Origin: an uncultured Bacteroidales bacterium
GTDB lineage: Bacteria; Bacteroidota; Bacteroidia; Bacteroidales; UBA932
Assembly (NCBI GenBank): GCA_937890845.1
Contig: CALADR010000001.1
Span: 1 to 18,267 of the forward strand
Reading direction: 5' to 3'
DNA length: 18,267 bases
Shown piece by piece: positions 1 to 6,709 of the stretch (position 1 is the first letter of the stretch; each line of letters opens with the position of its first letter). The translations under genes and the position numbers were made by a program. The notes beneath the pieces are model-generated. The model saw nothing but the letters and a program-made list of their open reading frames with translations, did no database searches and was not told the origin of the DNA.

Positions 1-112
1 AAAGAGAAGAATAAGGTACACCGAATGCATGATTCATTTTTTCCAGTGCCAGAAGGAGGTTTCCCTCTCTGTCTCCTATATCTGTACCCAATGAAAAATA
101 TACTTCTCTCAA
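1..112 (-). CDS. folK: Dihydropteridine pyrophosphokinase FolK, N-terminal fragment cut by window edge
   Basis: FolK transfers pyrophosphate from ATP to 6-hydroxymethyl-7,8-dihydropterin in folate synthesis. Only the first ~37 codons lie in the window; the gene runs off the left end. The minus-strand translation contains VYFSLGTDIGDREGNLLLAL followed by a G...SS pattern, which matches the first beta strand and nucleotide-loop region of FolK (typically YLSLGSNxGDRxxNL). No in-frame ATG precedes this motif. In-frame TTG codons end at 112, 136 and 145 after a TAA stop. TTG at 112 places the motif at the usual distance from the N-terminus, so I chose it, but the start is uncertain. It is the last visible gene of the sufS-sufE-DUF59 run, 63 nt after the DUF59 stop codon, so probable co-transcription is inferred. 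Confidence 0.75.
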   Translation of the reverse strand, partial: MREVYFSLGTDIGDREGNLLLALEKMNHAFGVPYSSL

Positions 113-175
113 CTCATATGATTTAACAGATTCCAATTTCTGCAACCGTATTTAAGCCAATGATCCTGTACTGCA

Positions 176-511
176 TTAATCCAGACCGAGTTCCACCAAT
201 GCTTCCTCGGACATTCTGCTCTTGTCCCATACCGGCTCGAAAACTAGGTCTATCTTTGCACTCACCACTCCCGGTACATCTTCGACAGCGGCCTTTACTG
301 CATCTACAACGAAATCGGCCATCGGACAGTTTGGTGCAGTCAGCGTCATCTGAATATACACCTCGTGCTCGTCATTTACTTTAAGTTCGTAAATAAGCCC
401 CAAATCATAAACGTTGACAGGTATTTCCGGATCGTATACCTGTCTCAAAGCCATAATTATGTCTCTTTCAAGTGCCATTTTATTTTTCTTGAATATATTC
501 AGTATTCCCAC
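176..511 (-). CDS. DUF59/MIP18-family Fe-S cluster assembly protein (SufT-like)
   Basis: Small acidic protein of the DUF59 (MIP18/PaaD-like) family, which is linked to maturation of Fe-S proteins, often within SUF operons. Visible hallmarks are DPEIPVNVYDLGLIYEL near the N-terminus and TLTAPNCPMAD, containing the conserved cysteine, in the middle, followed by a VFEPVWD block. Together these cover essentially the whole domain. The 111-residue form starts at a GTG (509-511), two codons after an in-frame TAA. An ATG at 476-478 gives a 100-residue product that begins directly at the conserved domain, and this may be the true start. It follows sufE by 59 nt on the same strand, which supports a role in the same Fe-S pathway. 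The biochemical activity of the family is only partly understood. Confidence 0.85.
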   Translation of the reverse strand: MGILNIFKKNKMALERDIIMALRQVYDPEIPVNVYDLGLIYELKVNDEHEVYIQMTLTAPNCPMADFVVDAVKAAVEDVPGVVSAKIDLVFEPVWDKSRMSEEALVELGLD

Positions 512-570
512 TGCTATTTAATTTATCTTCAAACTTGGATGCTGCCTCTTTTTTTGAAGTTTACTTAGAA

Positions 571-1008
571 TCAGGACCGGGCCGACAGCAATGCCGCAGT
601 TTCCCTTATTCTTGCAATCATGGAAACAAGTCCGTTCGCTCTGGTAGGGGAAAGATTTTCCTTAAGTCCTATTTTATCCACTACTGAAAAATCAGAAGAC
701 AATATTTCCTCCGGTGTCCTTCCTGAATAAATCCGTATGAGCAGCGATATTATACCCTTTGTTATTATCGCATCACTGTCAGCATTAAAGAAAATTTTTC
801 CTTCCTCGATTTTATAGCTCAACCAAACTCTTGACTGACAACCTTTTATAAGGTTATCATCTGTTTTTGACGATTCCGGGAAGTCTTTCAATGATTTTCC
901 TAACTCTATCAGATACTCATACTTGTCAAGCCACTCCTCAAACATTGAAAACTCTTCAACTACCTCATTTTCAATATCCTGTAATGTTTTATCCATTTTT
1001 TCTGTCAT
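571..1008 (-). CDS. sufE: Cysteine desulfuration protein SufE
   Basis: SufE accepts persulfide sulfur from the SufS cysteine desulfurase and passes it to the SufBCD scaffold. The product matches the SufE fold over its full length: an N-terminal helix with EWLDKYEYLIELGK, then the active-site loop KGCQSRVW, where the Cys is residue 57 counted from the chosen start. After this comes a strand-rich segment and a C-terminal helix carrying LSPTRANGL. The ATG at 1006-1008 gives 145 residues. A longer version from 1053 would overlap sufS by 29 nt and adds residues not seen in the family; a start at ATG 994-996 is also possible. The stop of sufS is only 16 nt upstream, so the two are very probably co-transcribed and act as partners. 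Confidence 0.92.
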   Translation of the reverse strand: MTEKMDKTLQDIENEVVEEFSMFEEWLDKYEYLIELGKSLKDFPESSKTDDNLIKGCQSRVWLSYKIEEGKIFFNADSDAIITKGIISLLIRIYSGRTPEEILSSDFSVVDKIGLKENLSPTRANGLVSMIARIRETAALLSARS

Positions 1009-1024
1009 TATAATATTTGAAAAC

Positions 1025-2251
1025 TCAGACAAGCATATTGATTGCCCTGTCAAGGCATTTCACAAAATACTCAGCCTCCTGCAAAGTATTGTATGGTGCA
1101 AAAGACGCCCTAAGCATGCCGGATACCCCAAATCTGTCCATAAGAGGCTCAGCGCACATCTGACCTGACCGGAGAGCTATTCCCATCTTATCCATAATCA
1201 GTGCCAGATCCTCATGATGCGCACCTTCTACAGAGAAAGAGAACAACGGTATCTTTGATTCTCTGTCAGCCGGGTTCCCATACAGCCTTATCCGCGGATC
1301 AGAAACAAGAGCCTCTAAAACATAATCCCTCACTGCCTTTTCGTTTTCCAAAAGCTCAGCATCTTTTCTTATGGCACCGGCAAGTTCAAGAGCCGGAAGA
1401 AATGTTGCCGCTCCGTTGAAATTCTGTGTTCCCGCTTCAAACTTCAGCGGCAGCGGAGCATATGTAGTACCTGAAAACCTCACGGTACCGACCATCTCTC
1501 CTCCCCCCATATATGGAGGCATACTGTCTAGCAGATGTTTCTTTCCATAAAGGATTCCTGTTCCTGTTGCAGCAAATATCTTATGACCCGAGAAAGCGTA
1601 GAAATCACAGTCCAGGTCCTGTACATCAACCGAAGAATGAACTATACCCTGTGCTCCGTCTATCAGGACTGGCACCCCTTTACTGTGACATTTCCTGACT
1701 ATTTCCTTTATATTGGCAACCACTCCTAGAACATTGGAAATATGGTCAACCGCCACTATTCTTGTCCTGTCTGTAATCAGTGTGTCAAGTCTGTCCAAAA
1801 TATGGCATCCTGAATCATCAACAGGAAGAACCTTCAGCAAAGCTCCTTTTCTCTGACACATCATCTGCCATGGAACTATATTGGAATGATGTCCAGACTC
1901 CGATACTATGACTTCATCGCCTGTACCGACAAATGCTTCTCCAAAGGAAAATGCGACAAGGTTTATTGAAGCTGTAGTTCCTGATGTAAATATTACTTCC
2001 TCCCGCGATGATGCGTTGAGAAATTTCCTTACTGCTTCCCTGGACTCTTCATAAAGTGAAGTGGCTTCTTCAGACACAAGATGTACTGCACGGTGAATAT
2101 TCGCATTACTATTCACCGTTGCATTTTTCCATGTATCCAAAACACTCTGCGGTCTCTGTATAGTCGCCGCATTGTCCAAATATACGAGATCCTTTCCGTA
2201 AACCTTTCTTCCGAGAGCAGGAAACAAATCTCTTAACTGCCGTACATTCAT
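1025..2251 (-). CDS. sufS: SufS-type group II cysteine desulfurase
   Basis: PLP enzyme that takes sulfur from L-cysteine for Fe-S cluster assembly, releasing alanine. The 408 residues show the class V aminotransferase layout of group II desulfurases: LDNAAT near residue 25, the HH pair at 121-122, D198 and Q201 for the cofactor, the Schiff-base lysine K224 in FSGHK, and the catalytic cysteine C366 in RSGQMCAEPLM. In typical SufS the residues before this Cys are HH (RxGHHCAQP); here they are QM, and the segment after the lysine is IFAATGTG rather than LYGPTGIG. sufE follows by 16 nt. The scaffold genes sufB, sufC and sufD are not adjacent upstream. The start codon lies 1 nt from the 2253-2338 repeat and the coding start looks secure. 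Confidence 0.95.
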   Translation of the reverse strand: MNVRQLRDLFPALGRKVYGKDLVYLDNAATIQRPQSVLDTWKNATVNSNANIHRAVHLVSEEATSLYEESREAVRKFLNASSREEVIFTSGTTASINLVAFSFGEAFVGTGDEVIVSESGHHSNIVPWQMMCQRKGALLKVLPVDDSGCHILDRLDTLITDRTRIVAVDHISNVLGVVANIKEIVRKCHSKGVPVLIDGAQGIVHSSVDVQDLDCDFYAFSGHKIFAATGTGILYGKKHLLDSMPPYMGGGEMVGTVRFSGTTYAPLPLKFEAGTQNFNGAATFLPALELAGAIRKDAELLENEKAVRDYVLEALVSDPRIRLYGNPADRESKIPLFSFSVEGAHHEDLALIMDKMGIALRSGQMCAEPLMDRFGVSGMLRASFAPYNTLQEAEYFVKCLDRAINMLV

Positions 2252-2252
2252 A

Positions 2253-2338
2253 AACTCAAGTTTCGCAAGTTATCGTTTATATCCGAAGACTTGTGCAGTG
2301 CTTGCGTAACTTTTCCCCACAGCACAATCTTCAATTTA
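2253..2338 (-). repeat. Dispersed element copy A, in the sufS leader
   Basis: About 86 bp that recur at 7137-7227 in the same orientation relative to the following gene. Both copies contain the identical plus-strand 19-mer AACTCAAGTTTCGCAAGTT at the gene-proximal end and CTTCAATTTA at the distal end, with about 85% identity between aside from indels. Two inverted repeats are visible: 2258-2270 with 2300-2312 (11 of 13 Watson-Crick pairs if all but one mismatch and one wobble are excluded), and 2285-2296 with 2322-2332. They interleave rather than nest. The function is unknown. It could be a structured 5' leader RNA, a mobile short repeat, or the remnant of a coding segment. Confidence 0.8.
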
Positions 2339-2430
2339 ATTCCCTCTCTCGCAGAAGAAATATCAATACAGGCCCTGAAGGCTTAAAAACAAATGTCTTC
2401 CGGAAATGCGAAAGTCAAATCACAGACCTG

Positions 2431-2438
2431 CAAAGGTA
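2431..2438 (-). promoter_or_regulatory. Bacteroidota-type -7 promoter box for sufS
   Basis: The minus strand reads TACCTTTG, a full match to the TAnnTTTG -7 element used by the primary sigma factor of Bacteroidota. No clear TTG -33 element was seen at the usual spacing. If used, transcription would begin near 2424 and give a 5' leader of about 170 nt that contains the whole repeat element. Confidence 0.5.
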
Positions 2439-2534
2439 ACAAAATTTTAAAACAGTTTATTTACAGCCTCTTGCATTTTCTCTATTATTTACCTAATTTT
2501 ATAACACCTATATACACATCTCAAACTTGAAGCC

Positions 2535-3095
2535 ATGAAACGATTTCTTACACTGTTCCTTTTCTTTTCAGTATTGGTCTCCATATCCGGATGTAGTAAA
2601 AAACAGGATGACTACTGTATCAAAATATGTCCGGTATCCGCTGTGTTCGACGGCAAAAAATACTCTTCAAAAACATACAGGCACCTACACGGCCAACGAC
2701 AGGCTACTGCATTTGAACAAAAGGGAGTACTGGGATTCTATTTTGAAACGGAACGGACTATCTATTCGGCGTCCGGAGACTCTGTAAAGATCAGTATCCA
2801 TCTGGATGAAGACAGTATATTTTACACCGGTGTGAAATATCCCCTCCCCAAGACAGGAATCAGCAACTTCAGGAGAGGCAACTCTGCACGGATCTCGGTG
2901 CCACGAAAGACTGATTTTGGTTTTCCAACACAAAACTTCAAAGCAAAAGACGGATGGATTGAGTTTACTGATTATGAAGAAAACAACGACGGAATATATC
3001 TCTCTGGGAAATTTCAGTTCTCCATAGACAACGGTAAAGAAGAACATAGCGAAATCACTGACGGAATATTTGAAAAGATTATAGCCAACTACTAA
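2535..3095 (+). CDS. Small secreted lipoprotein, unknown function (paralogue 1)
   Basis: 186-residue predicted lipoprotein. The N-terminus MKRFLTLFLFFSVLVSISGC is a clear type II signal peptide with lipobox ISGC, so Cys20 would be lipidated and the protein anchored to a membrane, probably the outer one. The mature part is rich in charged and aromatic residues, with alternating patterns that suggest beta strands. Near residues 139-181 it contains DGWIEFTDY, then LSGKFQFS and ITDGIFE, a pattern shared with the next gene; the two are therefore paralogues, diverged strongly elsewhere. The C-terminal form is reminiscent of small beta-rich Bacteroidales lipoprotein families, but I do not recognise a specific one. 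It lies 11 nt from the next gene, so the two likely form one transcript. Confidence 0.8.
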   Translation: MKRFLTLFLFFSVLVSISGCSKKQDDYCIKICPVSAVFDGKKYSSKTYRHLHGQRQATAFEQKGVLGFYFETERTIYSASGDSVKISIHLDEDSIFYTGVKYPLPKTGISNFRRGNSARISVPRKTDFGFPTQNFKAKDGWIEFTDYEENNDGIYLSGKFQFSIDNGKEEHSEITDGIFEKIIANY

Positions 3096-3106
3096 ACCCA
3101 CCTGCC

Positions 3107-3679
3107 ATGAAAGCCTTGATCATTGCTGCTGCCATTATCATGTTTGGATTGCATGACTGTAAAATTTCTTCAACAGAGTTTGCAAAAATAAGCCTGGAAG
3201 CGGAAGGAAGAACATACTCAAGCGAAATGTATGAATATCCCGGAGGGGTAGATCCGATATACCCGCACGAATTTCAAGAAGGAGAGTCTGATTTCAGCTT
3301 TGCCGTATATAGGGAACTGTATTCAGGAGAAGATTACGGCTGCATGCTGGCGCTGAGTGTTGATGCCGAACGAAAATTCGAACTGAACACAAAATATGAT
3401 ATCGGCTCTCTGAATAAAGATGAAAATGCCTCCTCTTTTATACGATTATATAGTATCGGCAGCGACGGAAAACAGGAAAAACGGGAATATGAAGTAACGG
3501 ACGGCTGGATAATATTTTCCGACTACCAGGACCATTATACACAGAAAGAAAACAATAAGGAAACGACATACAGCGGAAATTATCTATTCGGTGAATTCGA
3601 GTTCACGGCTGTTGATAAAACCAATGACAGGACAATAAAAATCACCGATGGGAAATTCGAAAATCTGAAAGCATTATAA
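3107..3679 (+). CDS. Small secreted probable lipoprotein, unknown function (paralogue 2)
   Basis: 190-residue protein with a short hydrophobic N-terminus ending in a cysteine at residue 18 (GLHDC). This is a poor lipobox, since His and Asp precede the Cys, so lipidation is less certain than for its neighbour, although a signal sequence is still likely. The C-terminal block at residues 132-187 (DGWIIFSDY, later LFGEFEFTA and ITDGKFENL) mirrors the first paralogue, and both also share a GKKYSS/GRTYSS-like strand near the mature N-terminus. The predicted content is mostly beta. The gene is 11 nt after the first lipoprotein gene and ends 60 nt before ruvA, which has its own promoter-like box. No function can be assigned; the tandem pair suggests local duplication followed by divergence. 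Confidence 0.75.
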   Translation: MKALIIAAAIIMFGLHDCKISSTEFAKISLEAEGRTYSSEMYEYPGGVDPIYPHEFQEGESDFSFAVYRELYSGEDYGCMLALSVDAERKFELNTKYDIGSLNKDENASSFIRLYSIGSDGKQEKREYEVTDGWIIFSDYQDHYTQKENNKETTYSGNYLFGEFEFTAVDKTNDRTIKITDGKFENLKAL

Positions 3680-3712
3680 CATCAATCATTCCATGCTTCG
3701 AAGTTTTTTGCA

Positions 3713-3720
3713 TACATTTG
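3713..3720 (+). promoter_or_regulatory. Bacteroidota-type -7 promoter box for ruvA
   Basis: TACATTTG matches TAnnTTTG exactly and lies 19 nt before the ruvA ATG, which would leave a very short leader. No convincing -33 TTG was seen at 19-21 nt upstream. Confidence 0.5.
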
Positions 3721-3739
3721 TAAAAACAACCATTGGAAT

Positions 3740-4327
3740 ATGATAGAATACATCAAAGGAAAACTCGTAGATCTTACACCAACAGACGCCGTAGTAGAAT
3801 GCTGCGGGATAGGATATAGAATACTTATTTCACTACAGACTTTTTCACAACTTGAAAACAAGGATTCAGTTACCGTTTATATTCACCACTACCTGAGGGA
3901 AGACGAAGAACTGTATTACGGCTTCGGAACAAAAGACGAACGAGAACTTTTCCGACTGCTTATCGGAGTATCCGGTATCGGAGCCGCTACTGCGAGAATG
4001 ATGCTATCCTCCCTCACCTCTGATGAAATCAGAAATGCAATCATAGCAGAAGACATAAACAGGATAAAAAGTATAAAAGGTATCGGTCTTAAAAGTGCGC
4101 AGAGACTTATACTGGAACTTAAGGACAAGGTCATAAAAGGAGGTGGAAGCGACTCGTCTACCATATTCAGCACCAAAGATAACGGAGCCGCAGACGAAGC
4201 AAGTACAGCTTTGGTAATGCTCGGATTCACCAAGGCAAATGTAAATAAAGCGGTCTCTGCCGTACTTAAAGAACAACCAGATGCCAGCCTTGAAACCATA
4301 ATCAAACTTGCCCTCAAACGTCTTTAG
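3740..4327 (+). CDS. ruvA: Holliday junction branch migration protein RuvA
   Basis: RuvA binds four-way Holliday junctions as a tetramer and loads RuvB hexamers for branch migration. The 195-residue product is the usual size. It shows the N-terminal OB-fold (MIEYIKGKLVDLTPTDAVVE...), two helix-hairpin-helix motifs (GVSGIGAATARMML near residue 77 and IKGIGLKSAQRLILEL near 113), a linker with GGGSD, and the C-terminal domain III helices that contact RuvB. The partner ruvB is in this window too but 9 kb away on the other strand; ruvC is not present. The gene converges on mnmG, with a parS-like palindrome 34 nt after its stop codon. Confidence 0.97.
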   Translation: MIEYIKGKLVDLTPTDAVVECCGIGYRILISLQTFSQLENKDSVTVYIHHYLREDEELYYGFGTKDERELFRLLIGVSGIGAATARMMLSSLTSDEIRNAIIAEDINRIKSIKGIGLKSAQRLILELKDKVIKGGGSDSSTIFSTKDNGAADEASTALVMLGFTKANVNKAVSAVLKEQPDASLETIIKLALKRL

Positions 4328-4355
4328 GTTATATAAGAATAGTTTAAAACTTCAG

Positions 4356-4383
4356 GGGGAGTGTTCCACGTGGAACACTCCCC
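4356..4383. promoter_or_regulatory. parS: parS-type palindrome in the ruvA/mnmG convergent gap
   Basis: The 28-bp sequence is a perfect palindrome. Its core at 4362-4377 is TGTTCCACGTGGAACA, which matches the known bacterial parS site bound by the chromosome-segregation protein ParB. It is flanked by GGGGAG and CTCCCC arms. A second identical 16-mer is at 5068-5083. Neither side has a T-run, so a simple intrinsic terminator is less likely, although the palindrome could also form a hairpin in RNA. The rest of the 209-bp gap (4328-4536) shows nothing recognisable. Confidence 0.8.
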
Positions 4384-4536
4384 TGCTTTATAGTCCTTAT
4401 ACTTTAAAATAAATCCTGACCATCCAAAAAAGTCTCTACTCTGTGATATAGTACGAACCAGAAGAAAAGAAGTTCATCCTGTAAACAGACAGCTCCATAA
4501 ATCTTGAATAACAAACATAGAGCCATGCTACTCTAT

Positions 4537-6660
4537 CTATCTTCCGAAATAAACCAAAAGAACAGAAATATCAGCAGGAGATACTCCGGAAATTCTTGAT
4601 GCCTGGGCAATAGTCTTAGGCGCATACTTTTTAAGTTTCTGCCTACATTCAATTGACAGACTCTCGACTTTATCAAAATCGAATCCTTCCGGGATAATCA
4701 GATTTTCCAAACGCATTATCTTTTCCGCTATCTTCTGCTCCCTCTCTATATATCCGGCATACTTCAAAGAAATCTCTATGGACTCCATTATTTCCCTTTC
4801 AGTATTCCTTTTAATTACTTCATCCATCTTATAAAGCTCGACCTTATCTTCTGGTAAAGGATAACCACAGTTCCACTTCAGTATTTCCAAAGCATACTCC
4901 ATCGCATCTGAAGCAGACTCCCCTTCTCTACAATAATCAGAAATAAAGTTTTCCCCTTTATTTAATTTCTTCAATACTTCTCCGTAAAAGCATTCCCCTG
5001 TGTTCTCCTTTAGAGATGGAATACCTGAAGTAACAGATGACATGAAATCTTCACCATTTTCAAGCACTGTTCCACGTGGAACAATTTCAAACAGTTTTTC
5101 TACTTTTACGTCAGGCCTGCTGATCAAATCAGAATACCTCTTTTTATTCTCTATCCTTGCTGATCCTATTGATTCAAGATAAGGATTTGCTCTCTCTGGC
5201 TTCACAGAGGAAGTCATAAAATAATCTTTATATTTCTCCACAGACTCATACTTCCTCATTGTATAGTCATATCTGAACTTGTCTGCCAATCCTATCTTAT
5301 AGGAAACTGGAGTAAGTCTTAAATCTGCATTATCCTGCCTAAGCAGAATACGGTACTCTGCTCTTGAAGTAAACATTCTGTACGGCTCATCAACACCCTT
5401 TGTTATCAAGTCATCAATCAACACACCTATATAAGCCTGATCTCTCTTAAGAGTAAATGGCTCCTCTCCCCTAACCTTGAGATGAGCATTGATTCCAGCT
5501 ATCAGTCCCTGCGCGGCCGCTTCTTCATATCCTGTAGTTCCATTGATCTGCCCTGCAAAGAAAAGATTCTCGATATCCTTCAATTCAAGAGTCGGCTTCA
5601 ACTGTACCGGGTCGAAATAATCATACTCCACAGCATAGGCAGGACGATATATCTTTGCTTCCTCCAAACCTTCTATAGAATGCAGCGCATCCAGCTGGAT
5701 ATTCAGCGGAAGAGATGATGAGAATCCTTGAAGATAGTATTCATTGACAGAACGCCCTTCCGGTTCCAGGAATAGCTGATGCGAATCCTTATCAGCAAAA
5801 GTCCTCAGCTTATCTTCAATACTCGGACAATATCTGGGGCCTATACCTGTAATCATTCCCGAAAAAAGAGGAGAGTCGGCAAATCCGCTTCTCAGTATAT
5901 CATGAACCTTGGTATTTGTATGAACTATAAAACAAGGCATCTGCGGAGTTTCATTCTGCACGGTAGACAGAAAAGGCAGATAGGAAAACTTTTCCGGAGT
6001 CTGGTCTCCATCCTGTCTTATAAGTTTTGAAGTATCTACTGAAGAAATATCTATTCTCGGAGGAGTACCTGTTTTCATTCTTGCAGTCCTGATTCCCATA
6101 GATACTAGCTGACCTGTCAGGCCATAAGAAGACAACTCCCCTATCCTTCCTCCTTCAAACTGATTCCTTCCAATGAAAAGTTTACCGTCAAGGAAGGTTC
6201 CTGCTGTCAGGATAACTGTCTGAGAATTGAATTTTGCTCCCGTCGTCGTACTACAGCCCACAATACGCGATCCTGAGAAGGATAAACTAGTCACTGTATC
6301 TTGGTAAATATCTAATTTACAATTAGTTTCAAGGATTTTACGCCAATTTATACAGAACTGCAATTTATCACATTGAGCTCGAGGACTCCACATAGCCGGT
6401 CCTTTGGACCTGTTGAGCATCCTAAACTGTATAGTCGAAGCATCTGTAACAATGCCAGAATACCCACCAAGAGCATCTATTTCCCTTATTATCTGCCCCT
6501 TAGCTATTCCTCCAATCGCAGGATTACATGACATTTGGGCAAATTTGTTCATATCCATTGTAATAAGAAGGACAGACGAACCCATATTTGCTGCAGCCAT
6601 TGCCGCCTCACAACCTGCATGCCCCCCTCCTATTACTATGACATCATAAGTTTTTACCAT
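4537..6660 (-). CDS. mnmG: tRNA uridine-5-carboxymethylaminomethyl(34) synthesis enzyme MnmG (GidA)
   Basis: MnmG is the FAD-dependent partner of MnmE and installs the (carboxymethyl)aminomethyl group at U34 of certain tRNAs. Visible landmarks are the FAD dinucleotide-binding GGGHAGCEAA at residues 11-20, NPAIGGIAKGQ, GTFLDGKLFIG, GTPPRID, CPSIEDK, and the C-terminal LKKYAPKTIAQASRISGVSPADI that binds MnmE/tRNA. At 707 residues it is about 80 longer than usual bacterial MnmG (~620-630). The extra length lies near residues 527-605, between SRPDVKVEKLFEIVP and the RNTERE...KYAGYIEREQK block, and carries a parS-type site at its start. It sits 49 nt after ybeY, so co-transcription is likely. In many bacteria mnmG is near the chromosome origin. 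Confidence 0.96.
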   Translation of the reverse strand: MVKTYDVIVIGGGHAGCEAAMAAANMGSSVLLITMDMNKFAQMSCNPAIGGIAKGQIIREIDALGGYSGIVTDASTIQFRMLNRSKGPAMWSPRAQCDKLQFCINWRKILETNCKLDIYQDTVTSLSFSGSRIVGCSTTTGAKFNSQTVILTAGTFLDGKLFIGRNQFEGGRIGELSSYGLTGQLVSMGIRTARMKTGTPPRIDISSVDTSKLIRQDGDQTPEKFSYLPFLSTVQNETPQMPCFIVHTNTKVHDILRSGFADSPLFSGMITGIGPRYCPSIEDKLRTFADKDSHQLFLEPEGRSVNEYYLQGFSSSLPLNIQLDALHSIEGLEEAKIYRPAYAVEYDYFDPVQLKPTLELKDIENLFFAGQINGTTGYEEAAAQGLIAGINAHLKVRGEEPFTLKRDQAYIGVLIDDLITKGVDEPYRMFTSRAEYRILLRQDNADLRLTPVSYKIGLADKFRYDYTMRKYESVEKYKDYFMTSSVKPERANPYLESIGSARIENKKRYSDLISRPDVKVEKLFEIVPRGTVLENGEDFMSSVTSGIPSLKENTGECFYGEVLKKLNKGENFISDYCREGESASDAMEYALEILKWNCGYPLPEDKVELYKMDEVIKRNTEREIMESIEISLKYAGYIEREQKIAEKIMRLENLIIPEGFDFDKVESLSIECRQKLKKYAPKTIAQASRISGVSPADISVLLVYFGR
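5068..5083. promoter_or_regulatory. parS: parS-type site inside mnmG
   Basis: A perfect second copy of TGTTCCACGTGGAACA, about 700 bp from the intergenic copy. Within mnmG it encodes part of the stretch VPRGTV, near residues 526-531. Two exact 16-bp copies this close together are very unlikely by chance, and clusters of parS sites in coding and intergenic DNA near the origin are normal in bacteria. ParB binding is inferred from the match to the known consensus. Confidence 0.8.
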
Positions 6661-6709
6661 ATTATATATATTATACTTTCACAAGCATATAAATTATCAA
6701 ATACTCACC

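Larger units (their letters stand above)
2252..2534. other. Divergent intergenic region between sufS and lipoprotein gene
   Basis: 283 bp between the divergent sufS and the first lipoprotein gene. It holds the repeat copy at 2253-2338 and a TAnnTTTG-type promoter box for sufS at 2431-2438. The part next to the lipoprotein gene (2440-2534) is A+T-rich, as expected for a plus-strand promoter, but no convincing box was seen there. No RNA gene or ORF of note was found. Confidence 0.6.

Noticed and set aside
1009..1053. Longer SufE starting at 1053
   Set aside because: It would overlap sufS by 29 nt and add 15 residues not seen in SufE; the ATG at 1008 lies just after the sufS stop codon and fits the family.
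2844..2858. LPKTG sequence in the first lipoprotein, resembling a sortase motif
   Set aside because: It is internal, with no following membrane segment or basic tail, and Bacteroidota do not normally use sortase anchoring.
3916..4317. Minus-strand open frame opposite ruvA
   Set aside because: It lies wholly within ruvA and has the low-complexity Ser/Leu/Ala composition typical of a shadow frame.
4356..4383. Palindrome after ruvA as an ordinary intrinsic terminator
   Set aside because: There is no T-run on either side and the core is an exact parS consensus that recurs at 5068; a secondary hairpin role cannot be excluded.
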